Notes: a model not told the origin generated them from the sequence alone. DNA of 64,000 nt from Stratiolaelaps scimitus (GCA_019614645.1 JABWDB010000014.1:2604001-2668000); one strand, 5' to 3'. Positions 26,374 through 39,630 are shown, counted from the stretch's first letter. Program-made: numbers and translations.

Positions 26374-26558
26374 GTCGAATACATTTTCCAGGCTGACTCA
26401 CAGCCAACATTTAACATCCCCGGTAGTGCTTTTGACATTGTTTCATGAGACTAGCCCCTTTAAAATGCAAATGTGTAACGGTGGGGATCGAAGCCGTGCA
26501 CCTACGTGTCTCCTCCGATTGCAAGGCGCACACGAATGCACCACGCCACCGGGCTCGA
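26374..26558 (-). mobile_element. tRNA-derived SINE, 185 bp, with perfect 11-bp TSD
   Basis: On the minus strand the element starts with a tRNA-like head. The A box TGGCGTGGTGC (26548-26538) and the B box GGCTTCGATCCCC (26495-26483) match RNA polymerase III internal promoter consensus with few changes. A tRNA-unrelated body of about 100 bp follows, ending without a poly(A) tail. CAAGGTAGGAA stands on both sides (26363-26373 and 26559-26569). Head, size and target-site duplication together make a SINE the best explanation. It does not fold as a functional tRNA because the acceptor pairing is lost. The LINE partner that would have moved it cannot be identified from the tail. Confidence 0.82.
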
Positions 26559-26569
26559 CAAGGTAGGAA
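26559..26569. repeat. SINE target-site duplication, copy 2
   Basis: CAAGGTAGGAA, abutting the tRNA-like 5' head of the minus-strand SINE, which begins at 26558. Confidence 0.85.
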
Positions 26570-28004
26570 ATTTCACTTGCTCTATTTGGTCATTGTGCAC
26601 ATAACATTGGCAGCTGCATTTCCTCGTTGGACAACGCTGTGTAAGACCCGTGGGTTTCCTGATGCCCCTTCAAGCAGTTCACATTCTAACAAATCATCCC
26701 CGATTAGGGTCAAGTCCACCGGGTGTTTCAAATAAGGGTGGCATCAGTATGCACATTTGCTGGAGACTTGTAAATGAGCTAAAATTTAAGCGCTTTTATC
26801 AAAGAGAAGTGTTCGTTAAGTTATTAGCTGTCGTGTTGAAATGACGAGGTGATCCATCATCTATTGGACTTACACGCCCCCAGTCTGGGTGTGCTTTGTT
26901 TATTTACAATGCAAATGTCAATTGCGCTCATACGTCATGGAAAGTCGAGTTGTTTCCCAGTAAAGAACTCATTCCTATGATAGTAAGACCCGAAGACTAA
27001 GATAGTACTTGCCATTGTTTTTACCGCCCTCGACCTATGAAATAACTGCGAGGCTTTTCAGATTACTTCTACAAGCTTCAAAGTATTCCAATATGAACTT
27101 CGATCGACCTAAGGCGCCCCATGATGCCATCCTATTTGTGGTCCTTAAGCCTTAAGGCCAAGACATTTGTAGTTCACTCCACATACTATGCATAACCATG
27201 GGCGACCTTCAAGCTATAGTCAGCCACAACCTCGAATACACTTGTACCCACAAACATCTGCTCTGTACCGTTTGTACAGTCTTGTATAGACAGCACAATG
27301 TATCAGTCCTGCTTAGACATTACAAGACGGCGTCCGTGCATGCCATGACAGGCAAGCACGATTCGGTTGCAGCACGATTCAGGACGGTGAGCCTCATTGC
27401 CGCCGCCGCTTTGCTATAGTATCTCCTATTCCACACTCGGCCCTACACTACCCGGCATCCCTCCTTATCGTATCTCTCATCCCCCTCTTTGCTGGCGGTC
27501 GGCTTTAACCCCTCGACGGTGTTTCCAGTCGGTTGAACGCGTTTTCTCCGCCTTCTCTCTGGGATGGCTCGCTCCTCTGCCTGCGGAACGCTCTTGCTAA
27601 CATCCCCCCCTCGCATCGCAACCAGGCGGCCGCCCCCGCGCGGGCAGAGTCGCACGACTTATACTTGCAGGCCATGCAGCTAACATCTATTATATCTCGA
27701 CCGGAAGTGGGATGGAGTCGTGGTGTCGGCAGCACGCTGCTCAGGCCGCGCATGAGGGCGATCGAAAGAACCGCTACTCCTATACTACTTCTACCACGAG
27801 AGGCTGTCGGCCCAGCTCACGCGTCGACTTCCCTCTCCTTGACGCTGCCCGTTGGCTTTCTTCCGCTCAGTCCGGTCGCTCTATAGTCCTCTTACTGCTG
27901 GCCTGCATTCGGGTGGCTGCGGCGTCGCTGCCCGTCGTTGTTGCTTCGTTGCTTGCTTGCTTGCTAGTCTCGTTGTTCGAAACTTTCGATCAGTTTAGAG
28001 AGGA

Positions 28005-28040
28005 GCGAGAGAGACGGAGAGAGAGAGAGAGAGAGAGAGA
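28005..28040. repeat. (GA)n microsatellite
   Basis: Mostly perfect GA with AGCG and ACGG interruptions. Homopurine tracts like this bind GAGA factor in insects, but no use here is shown. Confidence 0.9.
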
Positions 28041-28252
28041 ACGCGAGGAAAAGCGATGGTTCGACAGAGCACACGTTAGAAGGAGGCGCAGGCGACAACG
28101 AGCAGCAGGCGAATACGCGAACTCGCGATAATCGGTGCTAGGCGTTGGGAACCACTGACGCTGATGGTGATGCTGCTTCTGATCCTCTGATGCTGCCGCT
28201 GCCGCTGACGAAACGCATCGCGCTGTGATTGTTGTTCGCGCAATGCTGTTTC

Positions 28253-28274
28253 TGCCGCCGCCGCCGCCGCCGCA
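28253..28274. repeat. (CCG)n microsatellite
   Basis: Seven CCG units, flanked by CTGCTG-type repeats. Confidence 0.9.
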
Positions 28275-28449
28275 GCCGCTGTTGTTGTCCATGAGCAAAA
28301 GCAGAAGCTGATGAATTGATCGACATCGGATGGATGCATGGACAGGCGAGCCGGGGGGATAGACGGATGCGTGCGTGCCCGCGAACGGCCGCCTTGATCG
28401 GGGCCGCCGTCATGACACTATTGAAGCTATCATATATATATACGGCGAT

Positions 28450-28469
28450 CGACGACGACGACGACGACG
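28450..28469. repeat. (ACG)n microsatellite
   Basis: Six ACG/GAC units, giving a poly-Asp open frame on the plus strand. Confidence 0.88.
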
Positions 28470-31162
28470 CCACGACGGCGGTAGCGTGGCGTGATGTGCT
28501 CCGCCGGCGTCCGTACTCACTATGCGCCTGCCTGTTCGTTTCATGCCGTTCGCTAAATTTCACCTAAACAGCAGACGTGATCGATGAAGATCTTTCCCGA
28601 CACGGCCTGCCGCTCCACGCGCCTGCTCATCCTGACTTGACTGGTTGGCCCTCCGTTTCGTCCCATCGCATCGCATGCGTACGAGGGTAGGTCCCATGTG
28701 GCATGTGGTGTATGTTGGCGTCTCAAATATACGAACCCGAGCGAATATCCGATAAGGGGGGTGGTGGGGTGCCTCTGATACGCGTTTGCCTCGTATGTAT
28801 CAGAGACGAAAGGGGATAACCCAGCAGAGCCTAATGCAATGCCCGTACAAAGGTTGTGGTGTGGCCACGTTTCAACACCAAAAATAGAGGGATGGCGGAT
28901 GTGCACGTTAAGAATTCGAGATAGATAGCGAGAGAGAGAGAGGCGAGTTTCCGGATTTCAACACGCGAAGTCCTCAATTCACCGAGAAGGCGTCTTAATG
29001 GATTTCGACCTTCTCAACCTACTTGACAGCCTCGTAGCTGAGTGCAGCAGGAAAAAGAAAATCAGAGAGAGAGAGAGAAGGGAAACGGGCGCAACTATGG
29101 AAAATCTATTTAGGCATTGATAGTCTCGCAGTGATAGCGTGTCCAATTTTATTTTTGTCTTGAATAAAAAACTGACATCAGTCGGATCATGCAATACGGA
29201 AGAAATACGGGAGGAATGGAAGTCAGCCATGTGACATTCAATGTCACACTCGTATCCCCGTTACTCTGCTGAGTGGATTAAATTCCGATTATACTAGATT
29301 AATATGATAATGAGTATCTCTGTGGTTATGATAGGAATGCTGCCAATCCAACAACGACATTCCTCAGGCGCTCCTCTCGAGTTTAATTATACCGCCTCGA
29401 TCTTTAAATTCCCTTAAAGAACTATTCCCGAAACTTCAAATGGTCATTGATGCCAAGATCAGGAATTCCTGACGAACCGTTCTTAAGCCCTCAGAAAAGC
29501 TCTTTTTGCTTTTTAAGTGTTCTCAGCGGCTATATTCACCTTATGATTGACAGCGCATTATACTCGTCGACATCCTGAGAACTTAGCTTTTCAGCGAGAG
29601 ATGATTGAAAAAATGTCTAAACTCGCACCGGATCCCACGTCTAAGGTCTTCGCAGTCGCAGGGGCTGGGACTCACACCGATTCAGAACCAGTTACCCGCC
29701 TCTCCTATCCGTCATTATTGGCAACAGTGTTGCTGGATACTATTGTCTAAATATTACTTTAGTGGCGCATGTACAATCTAGCATAATTACCATCGTTTAT
29801 TACACCAGCGTCCTTTAATAATATTGCTCTACCTGCGCGATATTGCGCTATATAGTTATCACTAGCTTACAGGTGGTGTCTGTCCATGCACACACATCTG
29901 CTCATATTCTATATTCTCATATCATTTGTGGCTGTTGATATTTCGTGGTTCTACACGACACTATGCATCCTTAAAGCTCTTCACAGTCTGGGATGTCGTA
30001 AGCGTTGTGGCCCTTTAGTCTTTTTTTTTTGCATGGTGTACATGCGAGCATTATATGCAACGTACGAAGCGCAGCGAATTTGTATGAAGGTGTTTGTGCG
30101 TCCATCTCTCTCCTGTGTGTTAATGGACCTCTTTTATTTCTTCCTGTCTTTTTTCTTCGTTTCTATCATTCGATTGCAGCAGCAGCAGTGCAACGACCGA
30201 AGAGAAAAGAAATGCAGCCGAGGTGGCATCCATTGCGACGGAATACTCCTATAACGCGCGGGATAGCGAATCTGACGAACGGTCGGCACACGAGTAACTA
30301 AATCAACACGAACGCAAACGCAATTTAGCCACTCAGGCATCCCCTTCAGACTCGCGCCCCAGCCTCCTCGACTAAGCCTCCTTCGTTTGTATTCTTTTCC
30401 TGGGCGGGGTGTCGCTGTCCTTCCTGCAGAGTGTCTCCCTCTCTTTCCTTCTCGTAGTTACCCGTGAGCATTGGCATCCCTTGCACAGCAGGTAACGCCC
30501 CTGACCCACAGTTCTTGTTTCCCTTCCCATACATAGACAATGGCGTAGCAACCAGCCTCCTCCACATTTTTTTTTTGCCAGGAGGCGTAACCCTTTCTTG
30601 CTGGCTTCGCTCCTTGACCACTGTTCCCCAGGTCACTTTGGCATCTCCACCCCGTTCTAACACCTTCATCGCTGCCTCTGTCTTCTTTATGCCCTCTATT
30701 TTTTATTTCTGTTCGAGAGGTCCTGGAAAACGAACGTGCTAGCACGACCATTGGTACTCTAAGCAACTCTCGCTAATCAATATATTCTACTAGGTGCGCG
30801 CAATCCCCGAGGTTGTTCTATTCGATCAGGATCGTCGCCCCACTCGGAACTAGGCCACGGCTCGGAAGCGATGGGTAGCGATGGAATTCTCGGTGGTGGC
30901 CTAACGGACGGCGACACCGGACGTCGGACGACGCCATTCGCGTTGCTGTTGACATTTTAGCAGTTGTATTGGCAGGTAAACTCTTGCAGGCGAGAATCGC
31001 GGGAATACAATCAAGAGCCGCATTTCGCTCGGTGAGAGTACGAGCAGAAAAACGTGACGCCAGTGTTCTGCTCTCTAAAGGAATCTCATCGGCTAGGGCA
31101 GGTGAGATAAAACGCGCTATCAAGAGGTATAGCGATGTAGAGAAAGAACACTAAGAAGAAGG

Positions 31163-31164
<2 letters not shown>

Positions 31165-31193
<29 letters not shown>
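31165..31193. repeat. (GA)n microsatellite
   Basis: Perfect GA for about 28 bp after G5. Confidence 0.92.
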
Positions 31194-31195
<2 letters not shown>

Positions 31196-32309
31196 GGAAG
31201 GAATAGTTCCCATCATGCATGGGTACACTTACTGGCTGGCGGAGTGTCAGCGGCTCATCTAACACTGGAGCTCGCGCAGCCGCATCGGATAGCGGAGAAT
31301 ATTCGATTTCCGTTGAGAATGGTGGTTGGCGGTGCTGGTGGTGGTTCTTCCGCTGCTGCTGCTGATGGCGGTAGTGACCGCTTCCTTGGCCTCTCCCGAG
31401 GTGGAAGAGCCACCTCTTCGTCCGCTACGGCCACTGTGGCTGTAACCGCGTCCGTGCATGCGGCCGAGGACTCGGGGACTCCTCAGACCGCTGTCGGTGC
31501 CATGGCACGATCAGCAGCCACGAACACGATCATCATCAGCTGCAGCTCCGCAGCGGAGCAAAATACAACACTCTGGCACTCCTTCTCTAACCTTTATGCG
31601 TTGGTATTCTTTGCCACCTGCACGATCTGGGATCTAGCGCAGGTTGGCGCAGGCGCACAGCTAGCAAGAAAGGATATACCCTGGTGGCGGACAAGGAGAA
31701 GGAACGAGAAGTGGAGACCTGCTGGAGTCGTCGACGAATAGCATAGCCTACCCTAGCCTAGCTTCGCCCGCCGTCGCAGCCGCCACCTAACAGAACTCTA
31801 GAGGTTGTGATCGTAAAAGAAGAAGGGAGCTAGGAATAGGTAAGGAAGGATAGGGGCGAGCCGAGTCGTCGTCGTCGAAAGCGCTGATTGAGGACGCTTG
31901 GGGCCAGGCCAATAGGCGGGTTGGACTACCCGAGTCCCCACGGGGTCGAAAAAGGCCGAATACGAGGAGGCTTAGCGGCTGAGCGAGCGATCGGGCAAGC
32001 GCGCTGAGAGCATGAGGAAGACGAAGTTAGGATATAGGGGCCAAGCAAGCGAAGCGAAGGGGATCACGGGACGGGTTAACGACAATCGAACTAAAGAAGC
32101 TGTAGAGGTAACCCAGCGAACCTCTAACCTCCTCCTCCTCGACCTACAACGGCCGGTCTTCAATCGGGCCACTGTGGGAGAGCCATCGACGACGACGTCA
32201 TCATCGTCTAGCCCATCGAATTCATACGCTGCCGAGGCCGAACGAATTCATTCGTTCTATTCGATGCTATATTACCTTATCTTTGCAACGGACGATTATA
32301 CCAGATGGG

Positions 32310-32310
<1 letters not shown>

Positions 32311-32340
<30 letters not shown>
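32311..32340. repeat. (TA)n microsatellite
   Basis: Perfect TA for 29 bp. Confidence 0.92.
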
Positions 32341-32342
<2 letters not shown>

Positions 32343-34088
32343 GTAATTTCTCAATGCAAATCATTTCGCACTATAATATTTCTAAATTTAAATTGATTAA
32401 TCACCACATTTTCGGGAACTTAGCATATCCTCAAAACATTTTTTTCAACAAATAGTCATACATTCAACGCGCGAAGTCGGATTTTGACATGACATATAAT
32501 TTGATATAATAACACCATCCGTTGGAATACATAAACAGATACGTTCCGGAGCCCACTGGAGAGACATGGGTTGGAAAAGCGAATTGTGGAAATAGCCGTA
32601 ATTGTGGGTCGACGAATAGTCCACAGTGCAGTCGGTCATTTAGTGCTTCAAAACAACGAAAGCCTCGAAATACCCGCCAAGATGATCCCCCGTGTTTTGA
32701 CAGCACATGATGAAATGTTCACTTCGTGGGAAACGTTCAAAAATGCTAGAAGAACTGCTGAGCCGTTAACTAGGAGAGACATAAGTGTCTCGTCAGCCCT
32801 GCAAAAAATATTCGCTCTAAAAACGGCTATAAGCCATAGCATCCCTTGGGAGCATGACCTCAATCCCCAACGTGAACATCTGTCTCCCCACCACTCACTC
32901 CCAAACGCGTGACATACTGGCTATTACTTCATAGCAGATGTAGAATACACGCGGTGTGCAGCAGCTTCAGTTTGCCCCTTTGTATAAAAACGAGCCTCGG
33001 GGCACCCTTTCAGCACCACGTAATCCTCCTCCGAAAATTCTGTGTCTACTTTTTGTGTAGAACTGCGAACTCCAACCAACGAGGTCTGCGAATGGCCGCC
33101 ATACTTATGTCTCGTGAAAATTTTCTGTACTCGGCCCGTGAGACCTTTGTATCTCGCTTCGTCAATGATTCCGCAATGCTTGAAGCGATTATTACATTCT
33201 GCAACCACTCAGCTCAATACACTTGTCATCCTGCGCCATCAAACAATACGTGGCCACCCATTCACCTGCATGTTCCTGCATGTTGCGACGATATACTGTC
33301 ACGCTACAGCCACGCTGGGGAAAATTTTGTCGATTTGACTCGATCGTCTTTTCCGACGCACGTTTTCCCATTACGACCTGCGTTTGTGTCACTATTTTGC
33401 TCTAGTCTATATTGAAATTCTATCGCAGCAAAATGGTCGTGCCACACACCTGTGCATGCGTAGCAGCGGATGGGGGCCACTATATCTTATAAATATTATT
33501 TTACTGCGACATCTTGCCAAGGGTACGCATACTTCAGCAGCATATGTATCAACAGCATACTTTGTTATTTGCCATGCCTCAGAATAATGTACTAGCACCG
33601 CTCTAGTTAAGGCTGAGGCTGAAATTTTCATTCACCTGAGGCTTAATGCTGTCTTGGTCCCGATACACCTCACGGCATCGTGGGTAACTTTAGCAAATAC
33701 ATTGCCGGTAAACAACCAATAGAAGGGCGGATTAATGTTTAGCAAACTGATATTGTATTGTTTCAATGATTTACTGAACCTCATTTAAGACCTATCGTAT
33801 ACTACCGTTTTATATATCCAGTCGTTTTCAAGATTTTTGTTGATGAGCCGTGCTCGGGGAGTTCGCATGTATTTTGCCAAACTAGGACCTGATATTCGCC
33901 CCGGCTGCATTGTTGGTCTTGTTTGTCTCAGATGATGGCGCGGACCATTGTTTTTCCTCAATGACTGTGTCCTTAGCGCTGGCAGCGTTACCCGATCGCT
34001 GCTCATCGGTGTGTTCGTGTCAGGCTTGTTCAGGTTCCGATAGCGTCCGATGATATCGGGTCCCCGTCAGTGACCTGGGATATCCAAG

Positions 34089-34118
34089 TCAACCCAACCC
34101 AACCTAACTCAACTCAAC
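34089..34118. repeat. Degenerate telomere-like pentamer run (six units)
   Basis: Six successive pentamers TCAAC, CCAAC, CCAAC, CTAAC, TCAAC, TCAAC. On the minus strand these read GTTGA/GTTGG/GTTAG, each within two substitutions of a permutation of the arthropod telomere unit TTAGG. Only one unit fits it exactly. Confidence 0.6.
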
Positions 34119-34519
34119 CCTGCCCGCTCGTGACTATCTGGAGGATCAGTCAAGCAAGAGCGCTGCCTGCCGCGAGCGGTGACGGTGGAGGCGGCAGCTA
34201 ACGTAAGCCCCAGGGTAACTTCATCCGGTCCAACCCCCGCAACTCCACAGCGTTACTCCCTCCCTCTTTCTACGGTTTACCCCCTGTTCTCAGCTCTGTG
34301 CAGGCCTACGGCAATCGGACAATGCGGACAAAATGCGATCCCCCAGGGCAGCCGAGTCCTCCTCGTCCCTGTCGTACGCCACTACTTCTCCCTTGGATCC
34401 TTCAACTCCTCTGGCTCCTACACCCCGCTCCCCATCCGCTCTAACCCCACCCTCTCACACACTATGACTCTATCTCTTTCTCGCATCGCCGTTTCTCTAG
34501 CGGTAGCTAGCTAGGCTAG

Positions 34520-34554
34520 CTGTCTGTCTGTCCACCCGTCCGTCCGTCCGCCCG
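34520..34554. repeat. (CTGT)n/(CCGT)n microsatellite
   Basis: CTGT units change into CCGT units, then CCGC. Confidence 0.85.
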
Positions 34555-35065
34555 CTCTTCTCTCGATATGATCCCCGTGACTCCAATACCTTCCTCCGTC
34601 AACGCAAGAGAGCGCGGCACACGGCATCAGTATTCGACAACGAAGTACCCTACGGGCACGACAAACACATCAAGTCTACACCCCCATCTCGGTCTGGTCC
34701 CCTCGCCCAGTTCCTCAGCTTCGTCATGTGCCCTATCGTCAAGCGTCCCCCCTCTGCATTGCCTCTGCCTGCCACCGAAACTCACAACTCCCCTTCTCCT
34801 ATACAATTTTCCCTATCCTCTTTGCAGTCCCAGCAAGCCCTCGAAGACCATCTCGCTCCTCCCTCAAAGACATCCTCCTGCTGCAACAGAAGGCTAGCTT
34901 CAGTCTTCGGCGCTCAGCGGCGCCGGCACGGACTCTCCCTCCGCATAAGGCCCCATGCCGCCAACCACCTTTCAACCCACACGGTCACACACTCCCTAAA
35001 ACCAACACAGAGTCGGCAAGACGGCCAACCAACCAGCCAACCACCCGGGCCACGCAGACGCACAC

Positions 35066-35092
35066 CACACACACACACGCGCGCGCGCGCAC
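35066..35092. repeat. Compound (CA)n-(CG)n microsatellite
   Basis: ACACACACAC followed by six CG units. Both blocks alternate purine and pyrimidine and so could form Z-DNA. Confidence 0.9.
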
Positions 35093-37936
35093 AGAACTCT
35101 AGTGGTATGAGAAGACCACTCGAAATCCCCCGTACACACAAAAAGTACTAGACCTCACATAGCTGATATAAGCAGTCATACACATACACACGTATACAGA
35201 CCACGCACAAGCATTCTACCCCTCAGCCTGAATGCGCCTCGCAGACCATCTCTCTGTCTCTCTCGCTCGCGCTCATAGCGTCGGCGGTTGCCTGTCGGCC
35301 GTTCATTCGACTGTCCGCCGACAAGTGAGGAAAGCATTGGAATACAAACAGAACGGAGATCTGTCTGTTAGGCTGTCTGCCTTCCTCGCTGGCTGTCTGC
35401 GTATCTGTCCCACTATCTGCGTGACTGTTCGTGCGACTTCGTGGGGTGGGGTAGCGCCGAGAAGGAGCCCGCAACTGGATCGAGACATAGGTAGATAGAA
35501 GATAGAAGGAAAGACCAAGCGCGACGAGATGCTAGTCCTTGCTGAGACGATTGCGTCCATGCTTCTCAGGCAGCTTTAGCGGACCTTCCCGACCGACCGG
35601 CCGCCAACAGCCGCTGTCCTCTCCGTTTCCCCGCCCCGTTGCTGGTACATTGGCGGCAGCACCTCGGTCGCCACATCTTCACTTCACTTCCACCAACCGT
35701 CTGTCGGTCTCTTCTTGAACTAAAATGTTAGAGCGGTACTCAGACGGGCCAGGTGAACAAAGTCCTGGTGAAGTAGATTATGCTACAACCAATGTAGGTA
35801 TATCGTAGCAGTAGGTCGTCGAGTTGTCCGGCAGAGGCACCCGTCATAGCGGGACCAGGGCTCCCCTCCCGCTCAGCTCTGCTCGGTTCAGTTCCCGCAA
35901 CCCTATGTCAGTTTTTTTTTCTCCACTACCGCCTCCGCCAACACCATCTTGCTGCCTCGTTTACATTCTTTCGACAAATATCAACACGGCCGCAGCGGAC
36001 GGCTGCGAGGCAGCTCACAGAATTTTGAAAGAGCTCCAAAATCCTCGAACAGGAAACGAATGAGGAGGTTGAAGCAAGTCCCGCCTGGCTCCTTGCTCAA
36101 TCTCAATGTAAAGTGCAAAGTGAGTCTAGGTAGAGTTGCTGCTGTTGTTGTTGCTGTTATTGCTGATGTTGCTGCTATCGATGTGGTTATCGTCATCGAC
36201 ATTGCCACCGCAGTCGTAGTGCTTGTCGTTGAAACTCGCGAGCGAGCATAGGGGATCGCTCAGGGAGTGCAGTGATTCTCTTTTAATATCCTTCGTCCTG
36301 ATTCGCCTACATAAACAAAACGCGAGACATAGAGCAAGCACGCAGGCATCGACGAACAGCTCTCGTGCCACAACGAAGTCACCGGTGAGTGCTAAACTAA
36401 CTTATATAGCCGCCACCTGGCCACCTGCGCATTGAGATGAAGCAGCCGAGGGCGTTCGGGCATTAGACGGGACCGGGATTGTACAATCCGATCATAAATC
36501 TCTCTGTGAAGCCCTAAAGACCTTTACTCCCTCCGGGCCCCTTGTCACATGTATACACCACAGGCTTACTTCGACTTCTCCTCTTACTGAGGCGGGCAAT
36601 GAGAAATCCTTCGCGCGACCAACTATTCGTCTCGCAATAGTAGTCCCAGCCGTCCGGCGACCCTGGCTTGGCAAGGCACAGGAACGCTGGACACGATTTG
36701 AGCGATGCGAATACCGACGAGAAAAAGTAAGAGAGAGAAAACAAGAGGACCGCGAATATGGAATGGCATAACAGATATATCACATCGCCCACCCAGCTAA
36801 TTTTTCGGGTATGGTGGAGTATGAGAGATATGATTTATCACAGCTTCCTTGTTTCGTTTAATCCGTCTTTAAACAAGCTTGATTGTTGGAGGCGTATTTT
36901 CCCGTTCTGTACATCGAACTTTCACTGATGCAAAAAATGATGCTTTCGAGCCGTTTTCAAAAAAGCTTCTATCGTAAAGAAGGTAAGTTCGACCATTAAG
37001 CTCATATTAAGTTCTGTGAACACTTCGTGAGACTAACTTCCCCTTGTAAAAATATTCTCCATGTACCTCGCCCACCGCTCGCGGAGGAAATGAGTTCGTC
37101 GATGAAAAAAAATTGTCGTTCATGGAGACGATCCATTCACAGACCCATTTCAGACATCTGCCTCTGTCATGAATCGCTTGCTTTCCAGGCCGTGCTGCAA
37201 ACATCTCAACAGGTGGTAATCCGATGAAGCGAACTGTAGGCTATAATCCGGGCGCAATAGAATTTCCTGGGTCGGTCGGAGTTTTCCAGCTCGATAAAGC
37301 CACATGGAGTGCCTATGCTTAGTGCCTTGCCTTATTTTGTCAATTTCTCGACCCAGTTTGACGAGTTGAGTCGAGTAACGGTCTACGTTTAGCGCTTCGC
37401 CGCGTTTAAGCTCAACTCAAAGTAATCAATTCAGAAAATTAAATTTATTGCATTGAGCGCAGCCGCCAATACGGAAAAGTTCATGCTGAACTAGGCAAGA
37501 CAAACATGCTAGCACCTGTCGACAATACACTTTTAAGATAATAATCGGTATTTTTTATCTCTATTTTGCGACTTAATATCGTACATTATTGTTATTATAT
37601 TCTAATAATACAATTGCATTTTGCAGAATTGAGACATTATGCCTGAAAATATTCGAAGGCGCATCGAACGTCGCATAATTCAGCTTGAACTCAGATGTTA
37701 AGCAATTAGTTCAGCGTTTCAATTTGCTCATTCAGACGTCCTCCGGTCGCTGTCGAAGTGCGCAACGGAATAACATTTCTGAGTACATTTTGCGCTCGTA
37801 GTGCTTTATTTTGTTCCGCTCATGAGTCGGCTTCAGACCGACTCGAAAAACAGCATCTCGCGGTTCATGCCCTATGCTATGAACGTTGGTTGCTGGCCCC
37901 GACAACTTAACTGAATCGACTCCTCCTCGTTGACAT

Positions 37937-37959
37937 TCTCTCTCTCTCTCTCTCTCTCT
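37937..37959. repeat. (CT)n microsatellite
   Basis: Perfect CT for 23 bp. Confidence 0.92.
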
Positions 37960-38890
37960 GCCTGAACTGACTTGAACAGACGGAGCCTACCTTCTTTAGG
38001 GTAGGTACGTTCTTTGCCTGCATTGGAAACGAGGCAAGCTCGAAGTGCTCGAAAAATCGAAAGAAATGCCTCTCTGCGTTCACCCGAAGTTCCGTCTCTC
38101 TCCGACAATTGCACACTTCGTAACCAGCCCCGTGCTCCGTTCCACTTCTGCGTCCTTCGGGAGTTTTGCTAGCGACTCCGCCTTCACCGCCTCCGCCATC
38201 CGGAGAGTCGCGGAGTCCCTAATCCAGCCGCTCTTATGCCGTTCCCTACGAACTCCCGTTCTTGGCCTCTCTCGTTCGCGATCTCTCTTCCTCCCTGCTC
38301 CGCGCTCGCTCTCTCTCTCTCTCGACTCCCACTTTCAATCTTGGTTGTTGGCCCAACTACGACATTCTACCACACGCGATTGAACAATAGTTCTGGCTGC
38401 GACTGAAACCTGGCGAGATGAACGACAACGGCGAGCATACACTCACGGCCATGGCATAAAAGCAAGCCCATTCGGATTCTGAGGAGGCGTTGCCCCTGGC
38501 GGGGTAACGCCATCTGTTCAGTGGTACGTCGGCGTTGTTGCGGTTTGTCACCTTTTGGTTGACATTGATGTGTTGAGCGCAGTAATAGAAATCTTAACAA
38601 ATGAAGTCAGAGCGATCTCAAGGGCCGTGGGTAAAGGCGACAGGGTGAAGGTGACCCTTCACCTCGCAAGCGTTCGTCCATTTCGGGAGGACACTGGAAA
38701 ACAATACGTAATAATTGCTTTTCGAGCTGGCCCTCAGCTGTTCCCTTATCTGACGGGCCTCAGCTCTTAACCTTTAGGTATTTCTATGAGAACCCGTCGG
38801 GGCCACCTTCTGCTTATTTTCTCTTCCTTCCTCGTACCTGGCAAGAATCTTCAGATAAAGAAAAATGATAAAGCTTTCCAAAGGTAATCC

Positions 38891-38989
38891 GCGTCTGACA
38901 GGATTTGAACCCAACCCACACGTCTTTTCAGTCTCTGCAGTCCAGGACGCTCGAGCATTACTGGAAGCTTCTTGAACTACGCCATAGAC
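38891..38989 (-). repeat. tRNA-like sequence (SINE head or tRNA pseudogene)
   Basis: Read on the minus strand, TGGCGTAGTTC (38984-38974) fits the A box and GGGTTCAAATCC (38912-38901) fits the B box well. The outermost GTCT (38989-38986) can pair with AGAC near 38895. The anticodon arm does not form a normal 7-nt loop and the T-stem pairing is poor, so a working tRNA is unlikely. I found no target-site duplication or tail, which leaves a tRNA pseudogene or an eroded SINE. Confidence 0.55.
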
Positions 38990-39585
38990 ATTACCATGGG
39001 TGGGCACAGGCGCCGTCGTCTGAGTAATTAACATACACATGACGCACCTCGCTTATATCCCGTATAGTACGATTTCGATTAAGCGAATACGAAGTGACAC
39101 TGTCGTATGTGCTGATAGGTTAGTAAGAATATATATATATAAGACATTCGTCGATCGGTCAATTTACATCATGACGCGAATACATCGTCAAGTTGAGACT
39201 ACAAAGTCAACAAGCTACACAATTCCTGTTTCGATCTCGACGTCATTGGAGGACTGAGCCAAGGTTAATTTTCACCAAGGTTTCCTTCCTTACAATGACA
39301 CGGCGCTTTCCGTTTTTCAATGCAAGCAGAAGCATAACAAGCAAGAAGATGTTGGCCTGTCGAATCGGCTATTTCTGCTCCTTAGGGACCGTATTGCCGC
39401 TGGCTTTTGTGAAGCCAACACCCGCAGCACAGCTTCATTGCAATAACACAATTTATAAATTGTATGAGCACGACGAGCACAGTCGCTCCTGCCTCTGCTC
39501 AGGCTGCAGTGTAGCCAGGATGGAGAATTGGACACGAACTTTTAACACAGTTCTCGTCTATGTCTTCCTTTATCGAATATAGCAT

Positions 39586-39630
39586 CGTGTGTGTGTTTCT
39601 CTCTCTCTCTCTGTGTGTGTGGGTGTGTGT
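39586..39630. repeat. Compound (GT)n-(CT)n-(GT)n microsatellite
   Basis: GTGTGTGT, a CT block of about 14 bp, then GT again with one GGG interruption. Confidence 0.9.

Larger units (their letters stand above)
26570..38890. other. Alternating GC-rich and AT-rich gene-free stretch
   Basis: GC-rich low-complexity blocks at 27.4-28.9, 30.3-32.2 and 34.1-36.7 kb carry CCG, ACG, GA and CA/CG repeats. AT-rich DNA lies between. A 7-bp stem hairpin (GAGTCGG/CCGACTC) is at 37824-37844. The longest frame (165 codons, 31244-31741) is Ala/Ser/Thr-rich and repeat-derived. Confidence 0.5.

Noticed and set aside
31244..31741. 165-codon plus-strand frame
   Set aside because: Ala/Ser/Thr/Gly-rich and made of trinucleotide repeats; an overlapping frame on the other strand is equally open.
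37824..37844. Histone-type 3' stem-loop
   Set aside because: The 7-bp stem has a 7-nt loop and lacks the conserved histone stem-loop bases; no histone gene is adjacent.
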